DNA of 34,462 nt from Clostridiaceae bacterium (GCA_904501875.1 CAJGCQ010000003.1:1-34462); one strand, 5' to 3'; positions 25,164 through 32,970 are shown, numbered from the stretch's first letter. The notes: generated by a model not told the origin, from the letters alone. Numbers and translations are program-made.

Positions 25164-26046
25164 CGTCCTTTCCGTTTTCTTTTTTAAAGGGATTAAAACG
25201 CTTCAGCAGCGTTACTACCTTATTGTCGTCGGTCACTTCACCGTCATCCACAAGAAGCCGACGCAGCTCCTCGGCGGCGGACATACTGTTATAGTTTCTG
25301 GTCATCTTGCCGTTTGAAACGATAGAGATTATACCCGTCTCCTCAGAAACCACCAGTACAACCGCATCGGAATTTTCTGTCATACCAATTGCCGCACGAT
25401 GGCGGGTGCCTAACTGCGAGGAAATGTCCTCACGCTGAGTAAGGGGTAAAATACAGCCTGCGGCGTAAAGCCTTCCGTCCCTTATAAGCAGCGCACCGTC
25501 GTGAAGGGGAGATTTCGGAAAAAATATGCTTCCAACCATAGAAACAGACGGCTCGGCGTTTATAACAGTGCCTGTATCTATAATCTCACCCAGCTGTGTA
25601 GAGCGTTCAAAAACTATCAGTGCGCCTATTTTGTTTTCCTGCATATTACCCGCCGCACGGCAGACACTGTCTATACAGTTTTCTGTCGGCTCGTCCGATA
25701 AATCGCCCTGAGTGCCCAGCAGCTTTGTGTGCCCCACTCTTTCAAGAATTCTTCTAAGCTCAGGCTGAAAAATAATAGCGATGGCTATTATGATATAATT
25801 AACAAATCTCGACAAAACCCATTTAATAACGGTAAGGTTCCACCAGTTGGCAATAAAGTATATCAAAAACAGTATGATAAAGCCCTTTGCGAGCTGACCC
25901 GCACGGGATTCACGCATAAAGCCTATCGCTTTGTATATAATATACGCCATTATAAGAATATCAACAACATCAGATACCCTCATACTTGTGACAGCACATA
26001 TAATTTGGTTAAAAAAGGCATAAATTGCATTAAATATGCTGCTCAT
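25135..26046 (-). CDS. cdaA: CdaA, membrane diadenylate cyclase
   Basis: Makes c-di-AMP from two ATP, a second messenger for potassium and osmotic balance and wall homeostasis. 303 residues: three N-terminal membrane helices (about 28-45, 55-70, 80-96), then the DAC domain with DGA (183-185 in SPLHDGALLI) and RHR (215-217 in GTRHRAAIG), both intact. A charged C-terminal tail is slightly longer than usual. AAGGA lies 10 bases before ATG 26046. Confidence 0.96.
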   Translation of the reverse strand: MSSIFNAIYAFFNQIICAVTSMRVSDVVDILIMAYIIYKAIGFMRESRAGQLAKGFIILFLIYFIANWWNLTVIKWVLSRFVNYIIIAIAIIFQPELRRILERVGHTKLLGTQGDLSDEPTENCIDSVCRAAGNMQENKIGALIVFERSTQLGEIIDTGTVINAEPSVSMVGSIFFPKSPLHDGALLIRDGRLYAAGCILPLTQREDISSQLGTRHRAAIGMTENSDAVVLVVSEETGIISIVSNGKMTRNYNSMSAAEELRRLLVDDGEVTDDNKVVTLLKRFNPFKKENGKDDEKADETEN

Positions 26047-26081
26047 ATTAAAACATTCCTTTTCACATACTTATACGCTTT

Positions 26082-26110
26082 ATTCTAACACATTTTTTTT
26101 GCCTATTCAA
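26082..26110 (-). promoter_or_regulatory. cdaA promoter
   Basis: -35 TTGAAT (26110-26105), 17-base spacer, -10 TAGAAT (26087-26082). Predicted transcript start near 26075, about 30 bases before the ATG. Confidence 0.7.
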
Positions 26111-26147
26111 TAGAAAATTGCATATTTTTTAAGTTTTTTTCATTAAA

Positions 26148-27272
26148 TTACCGAATTTGTTTTATAGCTTTTATTAAACTTGTTATTTCGGCAAGAGTAT
26201 TAAATGCGGATACAGAAACCCTTACCGCTCCAATATCAAGGGTGCCTATCTGCCTGTGTGCAAAGGGAGCACAATGAAGCCCTCCTCTAACCGCTATTCC
26301 CTTATCATTTAAATATTGAGAGACCTCGGCGCTGGTCTTCCCGTAAACATTAAAAGAAATCACTGGAGCGTAGGTGCCGTCTTTGGGCTCAGGAGTATAA
26401 AGCTGTACCCTGTCAATTTTTGAAAGTTCCTTATAAAGATAGCGTATAAGGTTCATTTCGTGTGTGTATATTTTTTTAATCCCTATCCCCTTTACATAAT
26501 CAATTCCCGCTGAAAGTCCCATTATCTCGGGAACATTAACCGTTCCGCTTTCGAGCCGCTCCGGCAGGCTTTCAGGCTGGAAAAGCTGTGTAGAATTTGT
26601 TCCTGTGCCGCCCTCTATAATGGTGTTTTCTATCGGCTTTTCGCATATAAGCACACCTATTCCCATAGGAGCGTAAAGACCCTTGTGGGGAGCAACACAC
26701 AGGTAATCTATATTCATTTCCCTCATATTAATCGGCATTACTCCCGCAATCTGCGCCGCATCAACGGCAAAAAGCACTCCCTTTTTCTTGCAAAGTGCAC
26801 CGATTTCGGCAATAGGAAGTGTTTTTCCCAAAACATTAGAAGCCCCCGTGCAGATAACAAGCCTTGTGTTAAGACGGATTTTTCTTTCAAAATCTCGCAG
26901 GGTGGCATCGTCATCGGTAAGGGAAACATATGCCGTATCAAAGGGAATTTCTTCCTTTATAAGCGGCCGCACAACCGAATTGTGCTCAAGGGAAGAGGTC
27001 ACTGCATGCTCCCCCTTATTTAAAACACCCTTTATAACGCAATTTATACTGTGGGTGCAGTTAAGGGTAAACACTACATTTTCCGCTCCCGAAGCACCGA
27101 AAAACTCCGCCGCTTTTTCCCTTGCCGAATAAACTGCGTCCGCCGCCTTTAAAGAGGGAGTATGCCCGCTTCTTCCCGGGTTTGCCGAAAACTCTCTCAA
27201 AGCACTGTCCACAGCCCTTATGACACCTGCCGGCTTTTTCCCCGTTGTAGCGGCGTTATCAAAATATATCAC
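26148..27272 (-). CDS. Class V PLP enzyme, cysteine desulfurase / selenocysteine-lyase-like
   Basis: 374 residues. YFDNAATT near the N-terminus, the PLP lysine in CVAPHKG (about Lys197) and a loop cysteine in RGGLHCAPFAH (about Cys334) give the parts needed to abstract sulfur or selenium as a persulfide. The sequence resembles the TIGR01977 type (EF2568 group), often found with selenium or molybdenum-hydroxylase genes rather than with Fe-S scaffold genes; none of suf/isc is nearby. GTG 27272 is chosen because GGAGGTG (27285-27279) lies six bases before it; the upstream in-frame GTG 27281 overlaps that site. The preceding gene encodes a DUF3343 putative S/Se carrier. Confidence 0.88.
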   Translation of the reverse strand: MIYFDNAATTGKKPAGVIRAVDSALREFSANPGRSGHTPSLKAADAVYSAREKAAEFFGASGAENVVFTLNCTHSINCVIKGVLNKGEHAVTSSLEHNSVVRPLIKEEIPFDTAYVSLTDDDATLRDFERKIRLNTRLVICTGASNVLGKTLPIAEIGALCKKKGVLFAVDAAQIAGVMPINMREMNIDYLCVAPHKGLYAPMGIGVLICEKPIENTIIEGGTGTNSTQLFQPESLPERLESGTVNVPEIMGLSAGIDYVKGIGIKKIYTHEMNLIRYLYKELSKIDRVQLYTPEPKDGTYAPVISFNVYGKTSAEVSQYLNDKGIAVRGGLHCAPFAHRQIGTLDIGAVRVSVSAFNTLAEITSLIKAIKQIR

Positions 27273-27307
27273 AAATAACACCTCCGTTATTATCTATTAA
27301 GTTATGA

Positions 27308-27331
27308 GCGCGGCATAGGCTTATGCCGCGC
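27308..27331. repeat. Perfect intercistronic stem-loop
   Basis: A 10-bp GC-rich stem (27308-27317 with 27322-27331) and 4-base loop sits between the DUF3343 stop and the desulfurase start. There is no U-tract, so it is more likely an mRNA-processing or stability element than a terminator. Confidence 0.55.
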
Positions 27332-27339
27332 CCGATCAA

Positions 27340-27558
27340 TCACAATTTTTCATTAATTTCGAGGATTTTTATTCCGGCATTTCGCAAAATGCTTTCCGCT
27401 TCTGAGAGCTTTCCGTCTAAAACTATACTGTACCCACAGCCCGTGCTTGCCCCTGAGGCAATCCTCTCGATTTTCACATTATATCCATGTTTTCTTAAAA
27501 GGTCACGGCCCTTAATCGCATAGGTAACCGAGCCCATTGTTATGAGATACTTTTTCAT
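27340..27558 (-). CDS. DUF3343 protein, putative sulfur/selenium carrier
   Basis: 72 residues. The family core is visible: an N-terminal KKYLITMGSVTYAIKGRDLL, then SGASTGCGYSIVLDG with a conserved cysteine at 41. Pfam describes the family as putative Se/S carrier-like. Adjacent to a desulfurase-like enzyme, it may accept persulfide or perselenide on that cysteine; this is inference. GGAGTG precedes ATG 27558 by about eight bases. Confidence 0.8.
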   Translation of the reverse strand: MKKYLITMGSVTYAIKGRDLLRKHGYNVKIERIASGASTGCGYSIVLDGKLSEAESILRNAGIKILEINEKL

Positions 27559-27607
27559 TTGTTTTCACTCCGTTATATTACATAATATGCACTTTGGACA
27601 AATCTGT

Positions 27608-28657
27608 CTACTGCTCTTCCTCTCTATAATATTCAATAACAACGATAAGGGTTATGGGCAAAATAAATATTCCCGCTATCCCGAAAATCCTTATTCCTAT
27701 AAACATTGCAAGCAATGTAAAAAGCGGTTTAATGCCCATCTGTTTTCCTATAATTTTAGGCTCTGCAAAATTCCTCGCCACCGTTATTAAAAGGTACAAA
27801 ATCACAAGACCTGCTCCCTTAGCGGTATTTCCCATCATAAATTCGACTGCCGCCCAAGGGATAAGCACCGTACCCGTTCCCAAAACAGGCAATATATCTA
27901 TAACCGAGATAATCGCCGCTAAAACAAGGGCATACTTAATTCGCAAGACCGTAAACCCTAAAAGCAGCTCTGCAAAAGTAATGCCGAGTATGATAAGATA
28001 GCCCTTTGCAAATTTAAAAACACTGTTTACAAGTATGTTTTTGATTTTTAATGCCTTATCATATATCCTCTCTCCGCAAAATCCACGCACAAATTTAATA
28101 AGCTTATTAAAATCAGCCGCTATATAACAGGCCGAGGCGGCAGCCACGACACAGCTTAAAAGAAATTGGGGTGCGTGCTTTACGGTATATCCCGCCGCCG
28201 AGGAAACCATAGATGTAAGTGTGGTCACCAGCCTATTTACAGCGTCTTCATAAAATATGCTTAAAAGGTCTGTAAATTTCTTTGGCAGCTTTTCAAAAAA
28301 AGAGGCGGCGGAAATTTTTAAATTATCAAAAAAAGCGGTCAGCATATCCATATTGCCACCAAGCTCCTCAAAAAAGCCCACCGCTGTTCCCACAGCTCTA
28401 AAACATATAAAAAACGCCAAAGCCGCAACACCTAAAAATACGGCAAGTGCAAGCGCTCCCGCCACTACAGAGTGTTTGATTTTGAGCTTTGAAGAAATAA
28501 AGCCTGCAGGCTTTTGTATAAGCCAAGCCACGGCTCCGCCCACAATAAAGGGCAAAAGAAAGACAAGCATAAATTTGCAAAACACAAATATTATTGCGGC
28601 TATTGTAACAAAATAAAAAGTGTTAATAAGAAAGTTCTTTCGTGATTGTTGCTCCAA
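27608..28657 (-). CDS. ytvI: AI-2E/YtvI-family multi-spanning membrane protein
   Basis: 349 residues with about seven to eight hydrophobic segments and the family's conserved centre FAKGYLIILGITFAELLLGF, followed by DILPVLGTGTVLIPW. Within the AI-2E transporter superfamily the length and pattern fit the YtvI sporulation-associated branch; substrate unknown. The start is TTG 28657, with GGAGTG seven bases ahead. It diverges from the ACT-hom-lysC operon and is followed 50 bases later by the DUF3343 gene. Confidence 0.85.
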   Translation of the reverse strand: MEQQSRKNFLINTFYFVTIAAIIFVFCKFMLVFLLPFIVGGAVAWLIQKPAGFISSKLKIKHSVVAGALALAVFLGVAALAFFICFRAVGTAVGFFEELGGNMDMLTAFFDNLKISAASFFEKLPKKFTDLLSIFYEDAVNRLVTTLTSMVSSAAGYTVKHAPQFLLSCVVAAASACYIAADFNKLIKFVRGFCGERIYDKALKIKNILVNSVFKFAKGYLIILGITFAELLLGFTVLRIKYALVLAAIISVIDILPVLGTGTVLIPWAAVEFMMGNTAKGAGLVILYLLITVARNFAEPKIIGKQMGIKPLFTLLAMFIGIRIFGIAGIFILPITLIVVIEYYREEEQ

Positions 28658-28723
28658 ATCTATCCACTCCGCAAATTAAAATTATGTATATTTAACAGTA
28701 ATAAAATAATATACGTTTTTTTG

Positions 28724-28760
28724 TTGATTTAGGAGGAAAAGTGTACTATAATAGAGTACA
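28724..28760 (+). promoter_or_regulatory. Promoter and palindromic operator of the ACT-hom-lysC operon
   Basis: -35 TTGATT (28724-28729), 17-base spacer, -10 TATAAT (28747-28752). The palindrome TGTACT-N7-AGTACA (28742-28760) covers the -10, so a dimeric repressor could block it. The regulator is not identifiable from the sequence. Confidence 0.7.
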
Positions 28761-28784
28761 ATAGTTCGCATACGGAGGACAGTT

Positions 28785-29222
28785 ATGAAGGGAGACAGAT
28801 ACCTGCTTATTAATTCAGCGGTGCTTCCACCCGTCTTTGAGAACGTGATTCTCGCTAAAGAGTTGTTAGCGAGCGGCAAGGCAACAAGCGCCGCAGCAGC
28901 AGCAAAAGCGGCGGGAATTTCGAGAAGCGCCTTTTATAAGTATAAGGATTATGTGTTCAAATATTCAGGTTTTGACGGCGATACACTAAGCCTTAACGCC
29001 CTGCTTTCCGACAGGGCGGGAGTCTTTTCAGCACTCACAGCCGAGCTTTTCAGCTGCGGTGCAAACATCATCACCGTATCGCAGGGTATTCCCGAAAACG
29101 GAACGGCGAATGCCTCGCTAACAGTCAGCACAGGGGGCATTTCCCCCGAGGAGCTTATTGACCGTTTATTTCAAATCGACGGTGTTATTTCAATTAAAAG
29201 AATAGACGGAGGTAAAAAATGA
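28785..29222 (+). CDS. UPF0735 ACT domain protein (PheB-like)
   Basis: 145 residues. The N-terminal half has a helix-turn-helix-like stretch (TSAAAAAKAAGISRSAFYKYKDYV); the C-terminal half is an ACT fold (LNALLSDRAGVFSALTAELFSCGANIITVSQG). ACT domains bind amino acids, and this family is typically found next to pheA or hom. Here it is the first gene of a threonine/lysine-branch operon and overlaps hom by 4 bases (ATGA). It could be an amino-acid-sensing regulator or partner of homoserine dehydrogenase. GGAGG precedes the start. Confidence 0.9.
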   Translation: MKGDRYLLINSAVLPPVFENVILAKELLASGKATSAAAAAKAAGISRSAFYKYKDYVFKYSGFDGDTLSLNALLSDRAGVFSALTAELFSCGANIITVSQGIPENGTANASLTVSTGGISPEELIDRLFQIDGVISIKRIDGGKK

Positions 29223-30448
29223 TTAATGTCGCTATTATGGGTCACGGCGTTGTCGGTTCAGGCGTTGCCGAAATCCTTATAAATCACTCCAACAGAATCA
29301 CACTAAAAGCTCACACGGATGTTAATGTTAAATACATTCTCGACCTGCGTGATTTCCCGGATTCTCCATACAGTGAGAAATTTATTAAGGATTTCAACAC
29401 AATACTTAATGATGACAGCGTTAAGGTTGTAGTTGAGGTTATGGGGGGAATTAATCCCGCCTACGATTTCGTTAAAAGCTGTCTTTTAAGGCACAAGAGC
29501 GTTGTTACTTCAAATAAAGAGCTTGTAGCCGCCAAGGGCGCAGAGCTTATTAAAATCGCCAACGAAAAAAATGTGAACTTCCTTTTTGAGGCGTCGGTTG
29601 GCGGCGGCATTCCCGTACTTCGCCCGATAGCGCAATGCCTTGCTGCTAACGAAATTACCGAAATTGCAGGAATTTTAAACGGAACAACCAACTTTATTTT
29701 AAATAAAATGATAGTGGATAATATGGATTTTGATGCGGCGCTCGCCTTAGCACAAAAATTAGGCTATGCCGAAAAAAATCCTGCTGCCGATATTGAGGGG
29801 CACGATGCCTGCCGTAAGGTCTGCATTTTAGCGGCTTTAGGCTTTGGCAAACATGTTTATCCCGAACAGGTTGCCACCGAAGGTATAACCGAAATCACCC
29901 TTGATGATGTTGAGTCGGCTGATAATTTCGGCTGTGTAATAAAGCTTATCGGCAGAGCTAAAAAGCTCCCGAACGGCAAAATTACTGCCTCGGTCCGTCC
30001 CACCCTTGTAAGCCGTGATTGTGTGCTTTCGGGCGTTAACGGCGTATTCAATGCGATAATGGTGAACGGCGACCAGACAGGCGAGGTTATGTTCTACGGC
30101 AAGGGTGCGGGCAAGGAAGCAACTGCAAGTGCGGTTGTGGCCGATGTTATTGACTGTGTAAAGCATTTAAGCTCCCGCAAATATCTCGACTGGGAAGAGG
30201 GAGTACCCGATTATGTTGATAATGCTTACGACGAAGTTTCAAGGCTTTATGTAAGGGTTTCCTCCGATGATTTTGACGGACTGGAGAAACAGTTTGAGGC
30301 TCTCTTCCCCGCCGTATTACAAGTCAAAAACAAATTCAGGGGCGAGATAGCCTTTATAACAGACGAGGAAAAAGAAAGCGTCACTAAAGAAAAGCTTTCT
30401 GAATTTAATAATCTTTCTTCGCTCAAAGTATTGCATACCTTTTTCTAA
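29219..30448 (+). CDS. hom: Homoserine dehydrogenase
   Basis: NAD(P)-dependent reduction of aspartate semialdehyde to homoserine. 409 residues: Rossmann GHGVVGSG (8-15), VTSNKELVAAKG (about 94-105), GGGIPVLRPI, LNGTTNFIL and ADIEGHDACRK, all family marks. The C-terminal 80 residues (YVRVSSDDFDGLEKQF onward) look like the usual regulatory ACT domain. GGAGG lies six bases before the ATG. Confidence 0.95.
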   Translation: MINVAIMGHGVVGSGVAEILINHSNRITLKAHTDVNVKYILDLRDFPDSPYSEKFIKDFNTILNDDSVKVVVEVMGGINPAYDFVKSCLLRHKSVVTSNKELVAAKGAELIKIANEKNVNFLFEASVGGGIPVLRPIAQCLAANEITEIAGILNGTTNFILNKMIVDNMDFDAALALAQKLGYAEKNPAADIEGHDACRKVCILAALGFGKHVYPEQVATEGITEITLDDVESADNFGCVIKLIGRAKKLPNGKITASVRPTLVSRDCVLSGVNGVFNAIMVNGDQTGEVMFYGKGAGKEATASAVVADVIDCVKHLSSRKYLDWEEGVPDYVDNAYDEVSRLYVRVSSDDFDGLEKQFEALFPAVLQVKNKFRGEIAFITDEEKESVTKEKLSEFNNLSSLKVLHTFF

Positions 30449-30468
30449 TTTTTCAGGGGGTTAAATAA

Positions 30469-31677
30469 ATGGCACTAATAGTAAAAAAATTCGGCGGTTC
30501 TTCGGTCGCCAACGCCAAGAGGGTATTTAATGTAGCAAATACCATTATAGGCGATTACAAAAAGGGTAACGATGTTGTTGTTGTTGTATCGGCTCAGGGC
30601 GACACTACCGACGATTTAATCGAAAAGGCTAAGGAAATCAATCCGGACGGCCCTTCAAAGCGTGAGCTTGATATGTTACTTTCCGCAGGCGAGCAGATGT
30701 CTATAGCACTTCTTGCAATGGCGATTGAAAAGTTAGGCTGTCCCGTAATTTCCTTACTCGGCTGGCAGGCAGGCTTTTCCACCGATTCAAAACACGGTAT
30801 AGCACGCATTAAAAAGGTAGATCCGGAGCGTATAAAGAACGAAATTGCAAAGCGAAATATAGTGATAGTCGCAGGCTTTCAGGGTCTTAATAAGTATGAC
30901 GATATAACCACCTTGGGCAGAGGCGGCTCGGATACAAGTGCGGTTGCAATAGCGGCGACTATGAAAGCGGATGTATGCCAGATTTACACCGATGTTGACG
31001 GTGTATACACGGCCGACCCCCGCAAGGTTCCCGATGCTAAGAAGCTTGATGCGATTACCTATGACGAAATGCTTGAGCTTGCGACCTTGGGTGCGCAGGT
31101 TCTTAACAACCGCTCGGTTGAGATGGCTAAAAAATACAATGTAGAGCTTGAGGTGCTTTCAAGTCTTGAAACCAAACCCGGCACAATCGTAAAGGAGACT
31201 GTAAAAATGGAAAAAACATTAATCAGAGGCGTTGCTAAGGACACTAATGTTGCTACCGTTTCGGTAGTAGGACTTGAGGACACTCCCGGAGTTGCCTTCA
31301 AAATCTTCAACAAGTTAGCTCAAAAAAGAATCAATGTTGATATTATTCTCCAGTCTGTGGGCCGTGACGGCACGAAGGACATCACCTTCTCTGTCCCCAA
31401 GGATGACGGAAAGACCGCCGTTGAATCTTTAGAAGCTATGAAGGATAGCCTTAATTTCCATAAGATTGCCCTTGACGAATCTGTTGCTAAGGTTTCTATT
31501 GTAGGCGCAGGTATGGAAAGCCACCCCGGCGTTGCTTCTAAGATGTTTGAGGCGCTTTATGATGCAAATATCAATCTTCGTATGATTTCCACAAGCGAAA
31601 TCAAAATTTCGGTGCTTATTGACGCCGAGTGCGCCGATAGGGCAGTGAAAGCCGTTCACGATAAATTAATCGACTAA
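30469..31677 (+). CDS. lysC: Aspartate kinase (alpha subunit, with internal beta start)
   Basis: Phosphorylates aspartate, the entry step to Lys, Thr and Met. 402 residues: KFGGSS (7-12), the STDSKHG stretch, GRGGSDTSAVA (about 150-160), DVDGVYTADPR, then two ACT domains from about residue 260 (VSVVGLEDTPGVA and VSIVGAGMESHPGVA). The length matches the Bacillus aspartokinase II type. Codon 247 is an ATG with its own strong ribosome binding site (see the separate entry). AGGGGG lies eight bases before ATG 30469; it follows hom by 20 bases. Confidence 0.96.
   Translation: MALIVKKFGGSSVANAKRVFNVANTIIGDYKKGNDVVVVVSAQGDTTDDLIEKAKEINPDGPSKRELDMLLSAGEQMSIALLAMAIEKLGCPVISLLGWQAGFSTDSKHGIARIKKVDPERIKNEIAKRNIVIVAGFQGLNKYDDITTLGRGGSDTSAVAIAATMKADVCQIYTDVDGVYTADPRKVPDAKKLDAITYDEMLELATLGAQVLNNRSVEMAKKYNVELEVLSSLETKPGTIVKETVKMEKTLIRGVAKDTNVATVSVVGLEDTPGVAFKIFNKLAQKRINVDIILQSVGRDGTKDITFSVPKDDGKTAVESLEAMKDSLNFHKIALDESVAKVSIVGAGMESHPGVASKMFEALYDANINLRMISTSEIKISVLIDAECADRAVKAVHDKLID
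31207..31677 (+). CDS. Aspartokinase beta subunit from an internal in-frame start
   Basis: ATG 31207 is codon 247 of lysC, preceded by AAAGGAG (31191-31197) with a 9-base spacer, as good a ribosome binding site as any in the window. It would give a 156-residue protein (MEKTLIRGVAKD onward) made of just the two ACT domains. Bacillus subtilis LysC makes an alpha2-beta2 enzyme in the same way. Production here is inferred. Confidence 0.7.
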   Translation: MEKTLIRGVAKDTNVATVSVVGLEDTPGVAFKIFNKLAQKRINVDIILQSVGRDGTKDITFSVPKDDGKTAVESLEAMKDSLNFHKIALDESVAKVSIVGAGMESHPGVASKMFEALYDANINLRMISTSEIKISVLIDAECADRAVKAVHDKLID

Positions 31678-31693
31678 CTGAACAAAATATATC

Positions 31694-31738
31694 ACCCCGC
31701 CCGTTTGAGCAGTATAACTCAAACGGGCGGGGTATTTT
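31694..31738 (+). terminator. Terminator of the hom-lysC operon
   Basis: A perfect 16-bp GC-rich stem (31694-31709 with 31718-31733), 8-base loop, then ATTTTT. Confidence 0.95.
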
Positions 31739-31740
31739 TG

Positions 31741-32162
31741 CATTAGATTGCAAATGCCGGACGAACCTGTCACTTTGAACTGAAATTGTTAAAAAAAGGC
31801 TCCCTCTGACGGGAGACACTTCATAAAAAAGTTGTCTTCCGTGCTTTTTTATAAAGAAAAAGACACTTTCGAAAATTAAAGGTGTCATAGTGGGTTACAT
31901 ACTTTGAAATTTACCTATCTCGAAATAAGAATGAAAGACGATATTGTCAGACAGGTCTCACAGCGATATTATATTCGCCCTTAAACTGTCCGAAGGACAA
32001 TATCACTATGCGAAGCATAATATCACTGCGAAGCAATATCACTCGCCGTAAGGCGAATATAACTGAGGCACACTTCCTTACGGAGTGTGCCTCAACTGTG
32101 TGTTCTCTTTTTTAACCTTTTTTGAAACCGTACGTCACCTTGTTTAAACCGTCGACGCATTT
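31741..32162. other. Non-coding stretch with repeat-like sequence and a palindrome array
   Basis: No convincing gene. 31741-31920 holds a CTCCC/GGGAG hairpin and an imperfect GACAC/GTGTC stem and looks to me like a relic of a dispersed clostridial repeat; this is recollection, not a search. The palindrome array occupies about 31965-32094. 32095-32162 is T-rich with no recognisable signal. Confidence 0.6.
31965..32094. repeat. Second tandem palindrome array with AATATCACT linkers
   Basis: Hairpins at 31987-31999 (TGTCC GAA GGACA), 32007-32019 (TATGC GAA GCATA), 32027-32035 (TGC GAA GCA), 32043-32056 (TCGCC GTAA GGCGA), and a long terminal one at 32064-32094 (TGAGGCACAC with GTGTGCCTCA, one bulge, TTAC loop). 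Linkers are ATATCACT or AATATAACT. Left of the array the reverse complement of the linker (GATATT) occurs at about 31940 and 31965, so this array too changes orientation. It has the same architecture as 286-453 but different linkers. Confidence 0.75.
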
Positions 32163-32531
32163 TTAACTATTATCTTCCACATGTTTTTTTATAGTTTCAA
32201 AGGATTTGTTGCTAATAATATGTTCAATCTTACAAGCATCATCAGATGCAGTTTCTTCATCAATACCGATCATCATAAGAACTTTGGTTAAAATCGTATG
32301 ACGCTCGTAGATCTTCTTTGCTTCAACGTATCCATTGTCGGTGAGAGTAATGTATCCGTCGTTACCAATGACGATATATCCCTCTGATTTCAAACGACCT
32401 ACTGCACGGCTTACACTCGGCTTCGTGTAGTTCATATATTCCGCTATGTCAATAGAACGAACAGAAGATTTTTTATTGCAAAGGATATAAATTGTCTCAA
32501 GGTACATTTCACCTGAAGGTTTTAATGCCAT
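32163..32531 (-). CDS. DtxR/MntR-family metal-dependent repressor
   Basis: 122 residues: winged helix (about 8-70) with DIAEYMNYTKPSVSRAVGRLKSEGYI as recognition part, then the dimerisation/metal helices with DACKIEHIIS, which holds the Glu and His metal ligands of the family. There is no C-terminal SH3 domain, as in MntR. ATG 32531 is chosen because GGAGAG lies six bases before it; the frame opens six bases earlier with TTG. Divergent from feoA with three palindromes nearby, so its metal is more likely iron than manganese; this is inferred. Confidence 0.9.
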   Translation of the reverse strand: MALKPSGEMYLETIYILCNKKSSVRSIDIAEYMNYTKPSVSRAVGRLKSEGYIVIGNDGYITLTDNGYVEAKKIYERHTILTKVLMMIGIDEETASDDACKIEHIISNKSFETIKKHVEDNS

Positions 32532-32563
32532 ATCCAACTCTCCAAATAAGTTTTTCTAATGTT

Positions 32564-32592
32564 AGGATACCACAAAGAAAGCGAAAAATCAA
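32564..32592 (-). promoter_or_regulatory. Promoter of the DtxR-like repressor gene
   Basis: -35 TTGATT (32592-32587), 17-base spacer, -10 TATCCT (32569-32564) preceded by TGG. A short CTAAT/GTTAG element overlaps the -10 and resembles half of the feo operators, so weak autoregulation is possible. Confidence 0.6.
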
Positions 32593-32644
32593 TTGGAAGC
32601 TTATTAAAGATGCTAATAAAGTTCAAAAATTCTAAAAATACTAC

Positions 32645-32672
32645 TTGACAAAGCAAAATTAATGCGTATAAT
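32645..32672 (+). promoter_or_regulatory. feoA promoter
   Basis: -35 TTGACA (32645-32650), 16-base spacer, -10 TATAAT (32667-32672). The first operator begins eight bases after the -10, where a bound repressor would cover the start site. Confidence 0.85.
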
Positions 32673-32679
32673 AATATGT

Positions 32680-32697
32680 GGTTAGCGACGGCTAACT
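32680..32697 (+). promoter_or_regulatory. Repressor operator 1 (feoA)
   Basis: GGTTAGCGACGGCTAACT contains the palindrome GTTAGC-GACG-GCTAAC (32681-32696), like the TTAG/CTAA half-sites of DtxR-family operators. The same 18 bases recur upstream of feoB at 33005-33022. Confidence 0.8.
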
Positions 32698-32708
32698 ATA
32701 TTTTAGGA

Positions 32709-32731
32709 CTAACGGTTAGCAACAACTAACC
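32709..32731 (+). promoter_or_regulatory. Repressor operator 2 (feoA leader)
   Basis: Two overlapping palindromes, CTAAC-G-GTTAG (32709-32719) and GGTTAG-CAACAA-CTAACC (32714-32731), built from the same half-sites as operators 1 and 3. Confidence 0.7.
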
Positions 32732-32755
32732 ATTTATAATACGGTGGTAACGGAT

Positions 32756-32968
32756 ATGAATTTAAGACAAGCAGAAGAAGGAAAAGAATATATTATTCAA
32801 CAGATCAACACGGATGACGAGGAGCTGAACGCTTTTTTATTCTCTCTCGGTTGCTATAGTGGCGAAGCCATCACGGTGGTCGCACACCGTAAAGGTGGGT
32901 GTACTGTTTCCATCAAAGATGCACGATATAATATCGACAAGCAATTGGCGGAAGCCATTATTGTTTAA
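32756..32968 (+). CDS. feoA: FeoA, small SH3-like partner of ferrous iron transport
   Basis: 70 residues from ATG 32756 (GGTGG eight bases ahead; the frame opens at GTG 32744). The FeoA core is visible: LRQAEEGKEYIIQQI, LFSLGCYSGEAITVV and a final IDKQLAEAIIV. It is a cytosolic protein thought to act on FeoB. Its own terminator follows immediately, so it can be transcribed apart from feoB. Confidence 0.9.
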   Translation: MNLRQAEEGKEYIIQQINTDDEELNAFLFSLGCYSGEAITVVAHRKGGCTVSIKDARYNIDKQLAEAIIV

Positions 32969-32970
32969 TT

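Noticed and set aside
31616..31888. 90-codon minus-strand frame over the lysC terminator
   Set aside because: It runs through a perfect 16-bp terminator and the 3' end of lysC and has no family signature. Probably repeat-derived non-coding DNA.
32064..32120. Terminator at the end of the second palindrome array
   Set aside because: The stem is strong but the T-run begins about 18 bases after it, so it is not a canonical intrinsic terminator and no gene ends there.
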